Shown one piece after another: positions 1 to 9,110 of a stretch of DNA of 64,000 bases (its first letter is position 1; the number at the start of each line of letters is the position of its first letter). Made by a program: the position numbers and the translations under genes. Under the pieces are notes generated by a model. That model was not told the origin of the DNA and did not search any database. It worked only from the letters and a program-made list of their open reading frames with translations. Source of the DNA: Roseomonas sp. OT10. Its GTDB lineage: Bacteria; Pseudomonadota; Alphaproteobacteria; Acetobacterales; Acetobacteraceae. Location: the NCBI RefSeq assembly GCF_020991085.1, contig NZ_CP087719.1, positions 1,756,001 to 1,820,000 of the forward strand, read 5' to 3'.

Positions 1-176
1 TGCTGGCCGAGGGTCTGCGAGAACTCCTGCGCGAAGATGCGGCCGACGATGTCCGTGCCGCCGCCCGCCGCATAGGGGACGATCATGGTGATGGGCGCGG
101 GGGCCTGGGCCCGGCCGATGCGGGGCAGGGCCAGGACGGCGGCTCCCGCCAGAAGCTGGCGTCGGGGGGTGATCAT
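1..176 (-). CDS. Bug/TctC-family tripartite tricarboxylate transporter receptor (N-terminal fragment)
   Basis: Only the first 58 codons lie in the window; the gene runs off the left edge. The translation begins MITPRRQLLAGAAVLALPRI, a signal peptide with an Arg-Arg pair and an Ala-rich core ending near GRAQA. The segment MIVPYAAGGGTDIVGRI follows, which is the conserved first strand and glycine-rich loop of Bug (TctC) periplasmic receptors that bind carboxylates or other small solutes. Family known, ligand unknown. It is divergent from the next gene. Confidence 0.85.
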   Translation of the reverse strand, partial: MITPRRQLLAGAAVLALPRIGRAQAPAPITMIVPYAAGGGTDIVGRIFAQEFSQTLGQ

Positions 177-424
177 CCGGGATGTCTCCTGTCGGGAGCC
201 GCTGCGGGCGCCTTCCCGCCGAGGATAGGGGGGCGGCGGCCGGCCGCCCAGGCACCTCGTCCCGTACCGGCCGCACGATCCGGGGACACGACATCGTCAT
301 CACAGGCGGCGCGTGCGATAGAGCGCGACGGGATCGGCCCGGGGCGTGGACGGCAGCGCGGGGGATGCCCCGATCCGGGGCGCCCGGGTGTTGCCCGGCC
401 GCTCGCCGAGGGAGGGATGCCGGC

Positions 425-1912
425 GTGTCGACGATGGGATCGGGCCAGGGCGGCGTCACCGTGGTCCAGGCCGCGCCCGCCCGGCTCGATCGGGAGGGCT
501 TGGCGGGCCTGGGCATTCCCTTCCTGCTGCCGCTGATCGAGCACCTTCACGCGCTTCAGGCCCGGCCGTCGGAGCGGACGGGGCGCTGGTTCCAGCGGGA
601 CCTGATCGGCCAGGGCTTCTTCGAGGTCCCGTCGGCCTGGACCGGTGAGCCGGTGCGGACCCGGCAATCCGTCCTGCTCCGCGACAAGTCCGTCGTCTAC
701 CTGTTCGATGGCGAGCCGGATCTCTGGCTCGGCGCCGGCTCGCTGGGCGACGGATGCCCGGTCAACAGCGTCTTCATCCCGTCGCGCCGCCTGTTCCTGA
801 ACCTGGGGCACGAGGTCTGGGGCGCCAGGCCGGAGCAGGTCCTGGGCGCCGAGCGCATCCTCGCCGCGATGGGCCACGCCCCGCCCGCCGGCGACGGGGC
901 CCGCGTGACGGTGGTGAGCGGCGACCCGAGCTTCGCGCACCACGTCTGGAACCAGCTCGGCGCCCTCGACCGCCTCGCCGCGGAGGGATGGCGGGACCGG
1001 CGGCTCGACCTCGTCGTCACGCATGAGCCGCTGGGCCCGATCCGCGGCCTCTTCGCGGACTGCCAGGGCTGGACGGTGACCCACTGCTTCGAGCACGCGC
1101 TGGAGGAGCTGAACGCCCCGGGGCGGCTCTTCGTCCCGCTCGGCGGCGCGCTCGTCACGCGGGGGGCGCGGGAGAGGCTGTTCCGCCATGTCGCCGCCCT
1201 GCCGGGGACGGCGCCGCTGCCGCGCCATCCCCGCGGCTGGCGCTTCTGGATCAGCATCCGCACCCGGAACCGGACGGCCGCCAACCAGATCGAGTTCCTG
1301 ACCGCCCTCTGCCAGGCGCTCGGCGCCGCCTATCCCGGCTGCGAGGTCATCCTGGATGGCCACTCGCTGGCCGAGGACAACGACCGGCTGATGGCTCTCG
1401 GGGATCGTTCGAACCTCGCCATCGCCGCCGCGGACCTGGCGGTCGCGGATGCGGTGGCGGCCGGGCTGCGCCGCCGCCGGCGGGTCCGCGTGACGAAGGC
1501 AGTCGGCCTGCGCATCTCGCAATCCCTGACGCTGGCGCGAGGCTGCGACTTCTACGTCTGTCACCACGGGACGGTGCAGCACAAGATCGGCTGGTTCACG
1601 GACGTGCCTGGCATCGCGCATTCCAACCGCGAGATCACCCTGGCCGACCCGGCGCCGAGCGTGGCGGGGCATGTGGAAGGCGGGGTCGCCCCCGTCTACC
1701 TGCCGGAGCGCCTCATCGGAGAGCTGGGGCCGCGCGTGGAGGGCGATGCGCTGGCCGCCGAGCTGCGCCATGACGGCTATGTCGTGACGGCGCTGGAGGA
1801 GGCCTGCGCGTTCATCGTCGCGGAGGCCGGGCGGCACGTGCCGCCCGCTCCGCCCGGCCTCTGGCAGCGCCTGCGGGGCCGGCTCCGCCGCCTGGGCCGC
1901 GTCCCACCATAG
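425..1912 (+). CDS. hypothetical protein, possibly glycosyltransferase-61-like
   Basis: About 495 residues with no family I can name firmly. The GTG at 425 is preceded at 8 bases by GAGGGAGGG; an in-frame ATG at 434 is the alternative. No signal peptide or membrane helix is evident. Visible motifs are HHVWNQLGAL in the first half and FYVCHHGTVQHKIGW in the second, which loosely resemble motifs of large glycan-related proteins (GT61/DUF563 type). The C-terminus is Arg/Leu-rich. A role in surface glycan synthesis is a guess from these motifs only; neighbours give no support. Confidence 0.6.
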   Translation: MSTMGSGQGGVTVVQAAPARLDREGLAGLGIPFLLPLIEHLHALQARPSERTGRWFQRDLIGQGFFEVPSAWTGEPVRTRQSVLLRDKSVVYLFDGEPDLWLGAGSLGDGCPVNSVFIPSRRLFLNLGHEVWGARPEQVLGAERILAAMGHAPPAGDGARVTVVSGDPSFAHHVWNQLGALDRLAAEGWRDRRLDLVVTHEPLGPIRGLFADCQGWTVTHCFEHALEELNAPGRLFVPLGGALVTRGARERLFRHVAALPGTAPLPRHPRGWRFWISIRTRNRTAANQIEFLTALCQALGAAYPGCEVILDGHSLAEDNDRLMALGDRSNLAIAAADLAVADAVAAGLRRRRRVRVTKAVGLRISQSLTLARGCDFYVCHHGTVQHKIGWFTDVPGIAHSNREITLADPAPSVAGHVEGGVAPVYLPERLIGELGPRVEGDALAAELRHDGYVVTALEEACAFIVAEAGRHVPPAPPGLWQRLRGRLRRLGRVPP

Positions 1913-1916
1913 GGGA

Positions 1917-3017
1917 TCACTCCTCCACGATGCGTGGCCCGTCCGCGGCCGGCGCCGCGGCCTTCTCCCACAGCCGGGCCGCCATGGCCCTGTAGGCCGC
2001 GGCCTCCTCGCTCTCCGGCCGGGCGAGCACGATGGGGGTGCCGGCATCGGCCAGCTCGCGGATGGCCAGGCGAAGCGGCAGCTCGCCGAGGAACTCGATC
2101 CCCAGCCGCTCCGCCTCCGCGCGGGCGCCGCCATGGCCGAAGATCTCCGACCGGTGGTTGCAGTTGGGGCAGCAGAAGTAGGACATGTTCTCGACGATCC
2201 CGAGGACGGGGACGTTGACCTTCTCGAACATCCTCACCCCCCGCCGCGCGTCGATCAGCGCCACGTCCTGCGGCGTGGAGACGATGACGGCACCGCGCAG
2301 CGGCACGCGCTGGCTCATCGTCAGCTGCGCGTCGCCAGTGCCGGGGGGCATGTCCACCACCATGATGTCCAGCGCACCCCATTCGACCTGGGCCATCATC
2401 TGCTCCAGCGCGCCCATCACCATCGGGCCGCGCCAGATCATCGCCGTCTCCTGGTCCACCAGGAAGCCGATGGACATGGCCTTCAGCCCCCAGGCCTCGA
2501 TGGGCCGGATGCGCTGGCCGTCCGTCACGGGCCGGTCCCGCGTGCCCAGCATCTGCGGCAGCGAGGGGCCGTAGATGTCCGCGTCCAGCAGGCCGACCCG
2601 CAGGCCCCGGGCGGCGAGCGCCACGGCCAGGTTGACGGCGGTGGTGGACTTGCCGACCCCGCCCTTGCCCGACGCCACGGCCACGATCGCGCCGACCTGC
2701 GGCAGCAGCATCGCCCCCTGCCCGGGGGCGGGGCGGACGGCGCGCGGCGCGTCGGCGGCGGGGGCGGGGCGCTGCGCGGTCAGGACCACCGTGGCGGAGA
2801 GCACGCCCGGCACGGCCGCCGCCGCCCTCTCCGCCGCGGCCCGGACCGACTCCAGCGACCGGGCGCGTTCGCGCGGCACCTCCAGGGCCAGCTGCACCAG
2901 CCCGTCGCGCACCACCATCCCCTGAACCCAGCCCGAGGACACCACGTCCGCGCCGGTGGCGGGATCGCGCACCGCGGCCAGGGCCTGCCGCACCGCCTCC
3001 CTCAGATCGCCAGACAT
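1917..3017 (-). CDS. apbC: Mrp/ApbC (NBP35-type) iron-sulfur cluster carrier ATPase
   Basis: A 366-residue cytosolic P-loop ATPase that binds and transfers Fe-S clusters to apoproteins. The N-terminal ~95 residues look like the MIP18/DUF59 domain. The deviant Walker A GKGGVGKSTTAVNLA follows at about residue 125, and VDMPPGTGD is the switch region. The cluster-binding CxxC pair is visible as YFCCPNCNH (CPNC). Start ATG at 3017 has AGAGG upstream; upstream in-frame codons lack a good site. It is divergent from hflK, an arrangement common in alphaproteobacteria, with about 230 bases between. Confidence 0.95.
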   Translation of the reverse strand: MSGDLREAVRQALAAVRDPATGADVVSSGWVQGMVVRDGLVQLALEVPRERARSLESVRAAAERAAAAVPGVLSATVVLTAQRPAPAADAPRAVRPAPGQGAMLLPQVGAIVAVASGKGGVGKSTTAVNLAVALAARGLRVGLLDADIYGPSLPQMLGTRDRPVTDGQRIRPIEAWGLKAMSIGFLVDQETAMIWRGPMVMGALEQMMAQVEWGALDIMVVDMPPGTGDAQLTMSQRVPLRGAVIVSTPQDVALIDARRGVRMFEKVNVPVLGIVENMSYFCCPNCNHRSEIFGHGGARAEAERLGIEFLGELPLRLAIRELADAGTPIVLARPESEEAAAYRAMAARLWEKAAAPAADGPRIVEE

Positions 3018-3246
3018 GATGAACCTCTTGTAATCTTTCGCGCCGTGCCCGACATGGGCGCGCACACGCCACGTCGTGATATGGGCCATCCTTTCCAGCG
3101 CAAGCCGCGCCGGCAGGCAAGCCGGCAAGGGTCCGACCGTCCGGGTCGATCAGGCCGGGCCGAACGGGGAACTTCCCCGGGAGGGGGTTGACCCAGCGGC
3201 GCGGAGTGGCCAGCGGTGAGACTTCTCTGAGGAGACGCGACGGCTC

Positions 3247-4446
3247 ATGCCGTGGAACAGCAACGGCGGACCCAGCCCCTGGGGCAATCAGCGCCCCTCC
3301 GGCGGCGGCGGTCCTTGGGGCCAGCCGCCCCAGGGCGGCAACGGCGGACCCTTCGGCGGTCGTGGGCCCGATCTGGATGACGTGATCCGACAGGCGCAGG
3401 ACGCGGTACGCCGCTACCTGCCGCGACGCGGCGGCGGCAAGGGGCTGGCGCTGCTCGGCGTTCTGCTGCTCGCCGGCTGGGCGGCCTCCGGCATCTACCG
3501 GGTGGAACCGGACGAGCAGGGCGTGGTGATGCGCTTCGGCGCCTTCCGCGCCACCACCGGCCCCGGCCTGAACTACCACCTGCCCTGGCCGATCGAGACG
3601 GTGACGACGCCGCGCGTCACCCGCATCAACCGGGTGGACATCGGCTTCCGCAGCGCCGTGGACAGCACCGCCGCCGTGCGGCCGACGCCGTCGCGCGACG
3701 TGCTGGAGGAATCGATGATGCTCACCGGCGACGAGAACATCATCGACATCGACTTCGCCGTGTTCTGGCGGATCCGCGACGCCGGCGAGTTCCTGTTCAA
3801 CACGCGCAACCCCGAGCCCACGGTGAAGTCCGCGGCCGAGAGCATGATGCGTGAGGTGATCGGCCGCACCCCGATCCAGCCCGCCCTGACCGAGGCCCGC
3901 GCCCAGATCGAGCAGGCCGTCCGGCTCGGCACCCAGGCGATCATGGACCAGTACAAGGCGGGCGTTGAGATCACCCAGGTGCAGATGCAGAAGGTCGATC
4001 CGCCGCCTTCCGTCGTGGACGCCTTCCGCGACGTGCAGCGCGCCCAGGCCGACCGCGAGCGCGCCCGCAACGAGGCGGAGAGCTACCGCAACGACATCAT
4101 CCCGCGTGCCCGCGGCGAGGCCGAGCGCCTTACCCAGGAGGCGCAGGGCCAGCGCGAATCCCAGATCGCCCGCGCCCGCGGCGAGGCGCAGCGCTTCGTC
4201 TCGGTGCTCTCCGCCTATCAGGCGGCGCAGGACGTGACCCTGCGGCGCATGTACTTGGAGACCATGGAGGAGATCCTGCGGCGCAACCCGAAGATCGTGG
4301 TGGATGACCGGCTGTCCGGCATCGTGCCGCTGCTGAACCTGGACGGCGCGCGCGCCGCGGCCGCGGCGAGCACCCAGTCGCGCCCGGCCACCCCGCCGGC
4401 CCCGCCCGCCGTGCGGCCCCAGGTCCCGACGGGAGGCGGCCGATGA
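3247..4446 (+). CDS. hflK: FtsH protease modulator HflK
   Basis: A 399-residue SPFH/band-7 protein that with HflC forms a membrane complex around the FtsH protease. The Gly/Pro/Asn-rich N-terminus (about 60 residues, repeated NGGP) is typical of HflK. One membrane helix follows (GLALLGVLLLAGWAAS), then the band-7 domain starting YRVEPDEQGVVMRFG, and a long Glu/Arg/Ala-rich helical region. The start ATG has GAGGAGA upstream. The stop overlaps the hflC start by 4 bases (ATGA), so the two are translationally coupled. Confidence 0.97.
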   Translation: MPWNSNGGPSPWGNQRPSGGGGPWGQPPQGGNGGPFGGRGPDLDDVIRQAQDAVRRYLPRRGGGKGLALLGVLLLAGWAASGIYRVEPDEQGVVMRFGAFRATTGPGLNYHLPWPIETVTTPRVTRINRVDIGFRSAVDSTAAVRPTPSRDVLEESMMLTGDENIIDIDFAVFWRIRDAGEFLFNTRNPEPTVKSAAESMMREVIGRTPIQPALTEARAQIEQAVRLGTQAIMDQYKAGVEITQVQMQKVDPPPSVVDAFRDVQRAQADRERARNEAESYRNDIIPRARGEAERLTQEAQGQRESQIARARGEAQRFVSVLSAYQAAQDVTLRRMYLETMEEILRRNPKIVVDDRLSGIVPLLNLDGARAAAAASTQSRPATPPAPPAVRPQVPTGGGR

Positions 4447-5393
4447 ACCGCCTGATCGCCCTCGGCGCGGCCGCCCTGGTCGCGCTGATCCTGGTCGCCT
4501 CGACCCTGTTCACCGTCCACCAGACGCAGCAGGTGCTGATCACCCAGTTCGGCGAGCCGATCCGCGTGATCCGCGAGCCCGGGCTGCACGCCAAGATCCC
4601 GCTGATCCAGAACGTCATCGCCTTCGACCGCCGCCTGCTGGACTTCGAGGCGCCCGGCGAGGAGCTGATCCTGGGCGACCAGCGCCGGCTGATCGTGGAC
4701 ACCTTCACCCGGTTCAGCATCACCGACCCGCTGCTGTTCTACCAGACGGTGGGCGCGGCGGAGGCCGGCATCCGCGGCCGGCTCTCCTCGATCGTGTCCT
4801 CGGCGTTGCGCCGCGTGCTGGGCAACGAGCCGCTGCTCGCGGTGCTCTCCGCCGACCGGCTGCGGATCATGAACGAGATCCGCCGGCAGGTGAACGAGGA
4901 GGCGCGGCGCTTCGGCATCGAGGTCGCCGATGTCCGCCTCCGCCGCGCCGACCTGCCGGAGGAGAACACCCAGGCGATCCTGTCGCGCATGCAGTCCGAG
5001 CGCGAGCGCGTCGCCCGCGAGGCCCGGGCCGAGGGCGAGGAGATCCGCGCCCGCGTCCGCGCCGGCGCCGACCGCGAGCGCACCGTGCTGCTGGCCGAGG
5101 CGCAGGCACAGGCCGACATCCTGCGCGGCCAGGGCGAGCAGGAGTCGATCGCGATCTTCGCCGACGCCTTCCAGCGCGACCCGCAGTTCTTCCAGTTCTG
5201 GCGGACCATGCAGGCCTACCGGGAGTCCTTCTCCGAGGGCGACAACCGGCTGGTGCTGAGCCCGGAGAGCGACTTCTTCCGCTACTTCCGCCATGCCCCC
5301 GGCAATCTGGTGACCACGGCGCCGGAGCCGCCGGGCGCATCCGCCCCGGCCCCCGCGGCGGCATCGCCCGCGCCGCCGGCCCAGGCGCCGTGA
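4443..5393 (+). CDS. hflC: FtsH protease modulator HflC
   Basis: A 316-residue partner of HflK. An N-terminal membrane anchor (LIALGAAALVALILVASTL) precedes the band-7 domain, with the typical FTVHQTQQVLITQFGEP opening. The long helical stretch with repeated Arg/Glu (about residues 160-240) matches the SPFH coiled region. The Ala/Pro-rich tail is of low complexity. Coupled to hflK by ATGA and to the next gene by GTGA. Confidence 0.97.
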   Translation: MNRLIALGAAALVALILVASTLFTVHQTQQVLITQFGEPIRVIREPGLHAKIPLIQNVIAFDRRLLDFEAPGEELILGDQRRLIVDTFTRFSITDPLLFYQTVGAAEAGIRGRLSSIVSSALRRVLGNEPLLAVLSADRLRIMNEIRRQVNEEARRFGIEVADVRLRRADLPEENTQAILSRMQSERERVAREARAEGEEIRARVRAGADRERTVLLAEAQAQADILRGQGEQESIAIFADAFQRDPQFFQFWRTMQAYRESFSEGDNRLVLSPESDFFRYFRHAPGNLVTTAPEPPGASAPAPAAASPAPPAQAP

Positions 5394-5590
5394 CGGGCGC
5401 CCAGCTCCTGGCGGGGCTGGGCGTCGCCCTGGCGCTGGAGGGCCTGGCCTATGCCGTGGCCCCCGGCCTGATGCGGCGCGCCGTCGCCACCCTGGCCGCC
5501 ACGCCGGAGGAGCGCCTCCGGCTGGGCGGGCTGGTGGCGGCCGTGCTCGGCATCGGCGCCGCCTTCCTGCTGACCCACGCCCATGCCTGA
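5390..5590 (+). CDS. DUF2065 small membrane protein
   Basis: 66 residues, starting with GTG that overlaps the hflC stop (GTGA). Two hydrophobic segments (LLAGLGVALALEGLAYAVAPG and GLVAAVLGIGAAFLLTHA) flank an Arg-containing loop (LMRRAVATLAATPEERLRLGG). This matches DUF2065 proteins, which are regularly found between hflC and degP in proteobacteria. Molecular function is not known; position suggests a part in HflKC/Deg membrane quality control. Confidence 0.88.
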   Translation: MTGAQLLAGLGVALALEGLAYAVAPGLMRRAVATLAATPEERLRLGGLVAAVLGIGAAFLLTHAHA

Positions 5591-5654
5591 CAGCCGGGAT
5601 CGGGAAGGGCCCGCCCGCCCGCCCGCCGGTCCTTCCCGTCCAAGGAACGACATC

Positions 5655-6071
5655 ATGCGCCGCCTCCCGCGCCTTTCCCTCCCTGGCCGGGTCGGCCTGC
5701 GCCAGGCGGCGCTGCCGGCAGCCCTGCTCCTGGTCCTGGCGGCCTGCGGCCGGGCGGAGGTTTCCCCCTCGCTCGCCACCCTCGCCACGGCATCGCCGCG
5801 GGCGCTGCCCCCGCCCATGGCCACGGCCGCCGATGACAATGACATCACCTATGCCTGCGAGGGCGGGCTGCGCTTCACCGCGACCTTCAGGCCGTCGCGG
5901 TCCGACGTGGAGATCGCGCTGCCCGGTGCCGCGCCCATCACCCTGCCGCAGCAGGTGAGCGGCTCCGGCATCCGCTATGCCGATGCGGTCCACGAGCTGC
6001 GCGGCAAGGGCGGCGACGCGACCTGGACGGTCGGCCGCCAGGCCCCGCTCGCCTGCCGCGCCCAGGGCTAG
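5655..6071 (+). CDS. MliC-like lipoprotein (C-type lysozyme inhibitor fold)
   Basis: 138 residues from ATG 5655, preceded by AAGGAA. A hydrophobic signal ends in the lipobox LAAC, so the protein should be lipidated. After a Pro/Ala linker comes DITYACEGGLRFTATF and later SGSGIRYADAVHELRGKG, the pattern of the MliC domain that in E. coli inhibits C-type lysozyme. The characteristic second Cys is present near the C-terminus (APLACRAQG). Lies between the DUF2065 and Deg genes, in keeping with an envelope-defence role. Domain assignment is by pattern only. Confidence 0.75.
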   Translation: MRRLPRLSLPGRVGLRQAALPAALLLVLAACGRAEVSPSLATLATASPRALPPPMATAADDNDITYACEGGLRFTATFRPSRSDVEIALPGAAPITLPQQVSGSGIRYADAVHELRGKGGDATWTVGRQAPLACRAQG

Positions 6072-6231
6072 GCGGCCCCGGGGAGGCAGCCCGGTCCGTT
6101 CGCGGCCCCTCCGTCCCCGGAACGTGACAGGCCCGCCAGCTTCTGTGGTGCTTCGTCACGCTTGTCCCGCTTCCCTCCCGCCCGGGCGCGTTACATATCT
6201 GGGCCACGTCTCCGAACAGGAAAGCTCACAC

Positions 6232-7755
6232 GTGCGTCCCCACCTGCTCGCCACGGCCGCCTTGGCGGCCTGCCTCGCGGCCGTTTCGCCGGCGCCGGTC
6301 CTTGCCCAGGCCCCGATGCGTGACGCCCCCACCTCCTTCGCCCCCCTGGCGCGGCAACTGCTGCCGGCCGTCGTGAACATCCAGACCACGACGACCCTGC
6401 AGGCCCGCGCCGGCCGCCCCGATGCGCCGGAGGTCCCCCAGGCCCCGCCGGGCAGCCCCTTCGAGGAGTTCTTCCGCGACTTCCTGGAGCGCAACCGCCC
6501 CGGTCAGCAGCCGGGCCGCCCGAACCAGCCGCAGCAGCCGCGGCGGGCCCAGTCCCTGGGCTCGGGCTTCGTCGTGGATGCCGCCGCCGGCATCGTGGTC
6601 ACCAACAACCACGTCATCGACGGCGCCGACGAGATCAACGTGGTGCTGCAGGACAACACCTCGATCAAGGCGGAGCTGCTGGGCACCGACCCGCGCACCG
6701 ACATCGCGGTGCTGAAGATCCCGACGGCGGGCCACAGCCTGACGGCCGTGGATTTCGGCGACAGCGACACCGCCCAGGTGGGCGACTGGGTGCTGGCGAT
6801 CGGCAATCCCTTCGGCCTCGGCGGGTCGGTGACGGCGGGCATCGTCTCGGCGCGCGGCCGCGACATCCGCCAGGGCCTCTACGACGACTTCATCCAGACG
6901 GACGCCGCCATCAACCGCGGCAACTCCGGCGGGCCGCTGTTCAACCTCGACGGCAAGGTGATCGGCATCAACACCGCCATCTACTCGCCGTCCGGCGGGT
7001 CGATCGGCATCGGCTTCTCCATCCCGTCCAACCTGGCGCGCAACATCGTCGCGCAGCTTCGCGACGGCGGTAAGGTCCGCCGCGGCTGGCTGGGGGTGAA
7101 CATCCAGCAGGTGACGGACGAGATCGCCGAGAGCCTGGGCCTGAAGGGCGGCGCGCGCGGCGCCCTGGTGGCCCGTGCCCAGGAGGATGGGCCGGCGGCC
7201 AAGGGCGGCATCCGCAACGGCGACGTGATCCTGCGCTTCAACAACCAGGACGTGAAGGAGATGCGCAACCTGCCGCGCATCGTGGCCGAGACCGCGGTCG
7301 GCACCCAGGCCCCCGTGGTGGTCTGGCGCGACGGCAAGGAGGAGACGGTGACCGTCACGGTCGCGGAGCTTCCCGCCGACGTGCAGCAGGCGGCGACCAA
7401 TCCCGGCCAGGCCCGCCCCGGCAGCCAGGTGGTGGAGCTGTCCGGCATGGGGCTGAAGGTCGCGCCGATCACCAGCGAGACGCGCGAGCGCTTCTCCCTG
7501 CGCGAGGAGACGAAGGGCGTCGTGATCACCGAGGTGGCGCCCGGCGGCGCGGGGGCGGAGCGTGACCTGCGCCCCGGCGACGTGATCGTGGAAGTCCAGC
7601 AGGAGCGGGTGAACACCCCGCAGGAGCTGCAAGCGCGCCTGGAGACCCTGCGCAAGCAGAACCGCGCCACCGCCCTGGTGCTGGTGGAGAACGCGCAGGG
7701 CCAGCGCTTCGTGCCGCTGCGCCTGCGCGAGCAGCCGGGCCGCAGCCCGGGCTGA
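6232..7755 (+). CDS. Deg/HtrA periplasmic serine endoprotease
   Basis: 507 residues from GTG 6232 (AGGAAAG upstream). A cleavable signal ends near PVLAQA. The trypsin-like domain carries the triad His127 (NNHVIDG), Asp157 (PRTDIAVLK) and Ser232 (GNSGGPLF). Two PDZ domains follow (about 285-370, including GWLGVNIQQV, and 400-495, including ERDLRPGDVIVEV). The Q-linker loop near residues 75-110 is Pro/Gln-rich. Degrades or refolds damaged envelope proteins. It sits at the end of the hflKC cluster but has its own 160-base upstream gap, so it is probably also transcribed separately. Confidence 0.96.
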   Translation: MRPHLLATAALAACLAAVSPAPVLAQAPMRDAPTSFAPLARQLLPAVVNIQTTTTLQARAGRPDAPEVPQAPPGSPFEEFFRDFLERNRPGQQPGRPNQPQQPRRAQSLGSGFVVDAAAGIVVTNNHVIDGADEINVVLQDNTSIKAELLGTDPRTDIAVLKIPTAGHSLTAVDFGDSDTAQVGDWVLAIGNPFGLGGSVTAGIVSARGRDIRQGLYDDFIQTDAAINRGNSGGPLFNLDGKVIGINTAIYSPSGGSIGIGFSIPSNLARNIVAQLRDGGKVRRGWLGVNIQQVTDEIAESLGLKGGARGALVARAQEDGPAAKGGIRNGDVILRFNNQDVKEMRNLPRIVAETAVGTQAPVVVWRDGKEETVTVTVAELPADVQQAATNPGQARPGSQVVELSGMGLKVAPITSETRERFSLREETKGVVITEVAPGGAGAERDLRPGDVIVEVQQERVNTPQELQARLETLRKQNRATALVLVENAQGQRFVPLRLREQPGRSPG

Positions 7756-7763
7756 GGCCAACA

Positions 7764-7798
7764 CGGCCCCGGGGGAGGCGCCGCCTTCCCCGGGGCCG
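7764..7798. terminator. bidirectional terminator between Deg and SerA-like genes
   Basis: A near-perfect inverted repeat: CGGCCCCGGGGGAGGCG pairs with its complement at 7782-7798 with one G:T position. It sits exactly between two convergent stops (7755 and 7806). No T-tract follows, as is usual in very GC-rich genomes. Confidence 0.75.
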
Positions 7799-7805
7799 CC
7801 GTCCG

Positions 7806-9110
7806 TCAGCGGCGCTCGTACAGCAGCCGGGCGCGGATCGTGCCGGGCAGGGCGCGGAGGTCGGACAGCACGGCCTGCGGGTCCGCCACCTCCTCTGCAT
7901 CCACCACGACGTAGCCGACCTCCGGGTCGGTCTGCAGCACCTGGCTGGAAATGTTGAGCCGGTGCTTGGCGAAGGTGTCGTTGATCGCCGCCAGCATGCC
8001 CGCGATGTTGGAATGCACGTGCATGAAGCGGGTGCCGCGCGCGCGGGCGGGCAGGATCGCCTCCGGAAAGTTCACCGCGCCCAGCGTCGCGCCGGTGTCG
8101 GAATAGCCGGTGAGCTTGCTCGCCGTCTCCTCGCCGATGCGCTCCTGCGCCTCGACCGTGCTGCCGCCGATATGCGGCGTCAGGATGACGTTGCGCAGGC
8201 CCTGGAGCGGGGTGACGAAGGGATCGCCGTTGCGCTCCGGCTCCTCCGGGAACACGTCCACCGCGGCGCCGGAGACGCGGTTGGACTCCAGCGCGGCGCG
8301 CAGCGCGTCGAGGTCCACCACCCGGCCGCGGCTGTTGTTGATCAGCACGGCGCCCTTCTTCATCGTGGCCAGCTCGGCGGCGCCGATCAGGTTGACGGTG
8401 GCAGCGGTGTCGGGGACGTGCAGCGTCACCACGTCGCTCTCGGCCAGCAGCGCGCCGAGGCTGCCGGCGTTCTGGGCGTTCCCGTGCGGCAGCTTGGGGA
8501 TCGCGTCGTAGTAGATGACGCGCATGCCGAAGGCCTCGGCCAGCACGCTGACCTGGGTGCCGATGTTGCCGTAGCCGACGATGCCCAGCGTCTTGCCGCG
8601 CACCTCGTGCGCGCCGGCCGCGGACTTGTCCCAGACGCCGACATGGGCCGCGTTGGAGCGGCCGGGGATGCCGCGCAGCAGCATGACGATCTCGCCCATC
8701 ACCAGCTCCGCGACGGAGCGGGTGTTGGAGAAGGGCGCGTTGAAGACAGGGATGCCGCGGTGGCGCGCGGCGCGCAGGTCCACCTGGTCGGTGCCGATGC
8801 AGAAGCAGCCGATGGCGATCAGCCGGTCGGCCGCCTCCAGCACCTCCTGCGTCACGCGGGTGCGGGAGCGGATGCCGAGCAGGTGGACGCCCTGGATCGC
8901 CTCCTTCAGCGCGGCGGTGTCCAGTGCCTTGGGCTCGCGGCGGATGGTCTCGTAGCCCGCGGCGCGCAGCGTCGCGACCGCGTTGTCCGAGATGCCTTCG
9001 AGCAGCAGGATGCGGATGCGGTCCTTGGGCAGGGAGATGGCGTCGCGGCGCTCGGCCAGCGGCACGACCTGCTGCATCGGCGGGGGGAGGGTGTCCATCG
9101 GCATGTTCAT
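7806..9110 (-). CDS. serA: D-3-phosphoglycerate dehydrogenase (SerA type, ACT domain)
   Basis: 434 residues. Oxidises 3-phosphoglycerate with NAD in the first step of serine synthesis. The Rossmann motif GIVGYGNIGTQ is near residue 170. The catalytic Arg (NNSRGRVVD), Glu (DVFPEEPERNG) and His (LTPHIGGST) are all present. The last ~75 residues are an ACT domain (MHVHSNIAGMLAAINDTF), as in the E. coli-length serine-inhibited type. The extra ~25 N-terminal residues contain three Met codons, so translation may begin slightly later. The start overlaps the stop of the SCO1 gene by 4 bases. Confidence 0.93.
   Translation of the reverse strand: MNMPMDTLPPPMQQVVPLAERRDAISLPKDRIRILLLEGISDNAVATLRAAGYETIRREPKALDTAALKEAIQGVHLLGIRSRTRVTQEVLEAADRLIAIGCFCIGTDQVDLRAARHRGIPVFNAPFSNTRSVAELVMGEIVMLLRGIPGRSNAAHVGVWDKSAAGAHEVRGKTLGIVGYGNIGTQVSVLAEAFGMRVIYYDAIPKLPHGNAQNAGSLGALLAESDVVTLHVPDTAATVNLIGAAELATMKKGAVLINNSRGRVVDLDALRAALESNRVSGAAVDVFPEEPERNGDPFVTPLQGLRNVILTPHIGGSTVEAQERIGEETASKLTGYSDTGATLGAVNFPEAILPARARGTRFMHVHSNIAGMLAAINDTFAKHRLNISSQVLQTDPEVGYVVVDAEEVADPQAVLSDLRALPGTIRARLLYERR

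Noticed and set aside
173-2134. 653-codon minus-strand frame over the first hypothetical gene
   Set aside because: No signal, domain or ribosome site; the plus-strand frame has better start context and a more protein-like composition, though neither is a known family.
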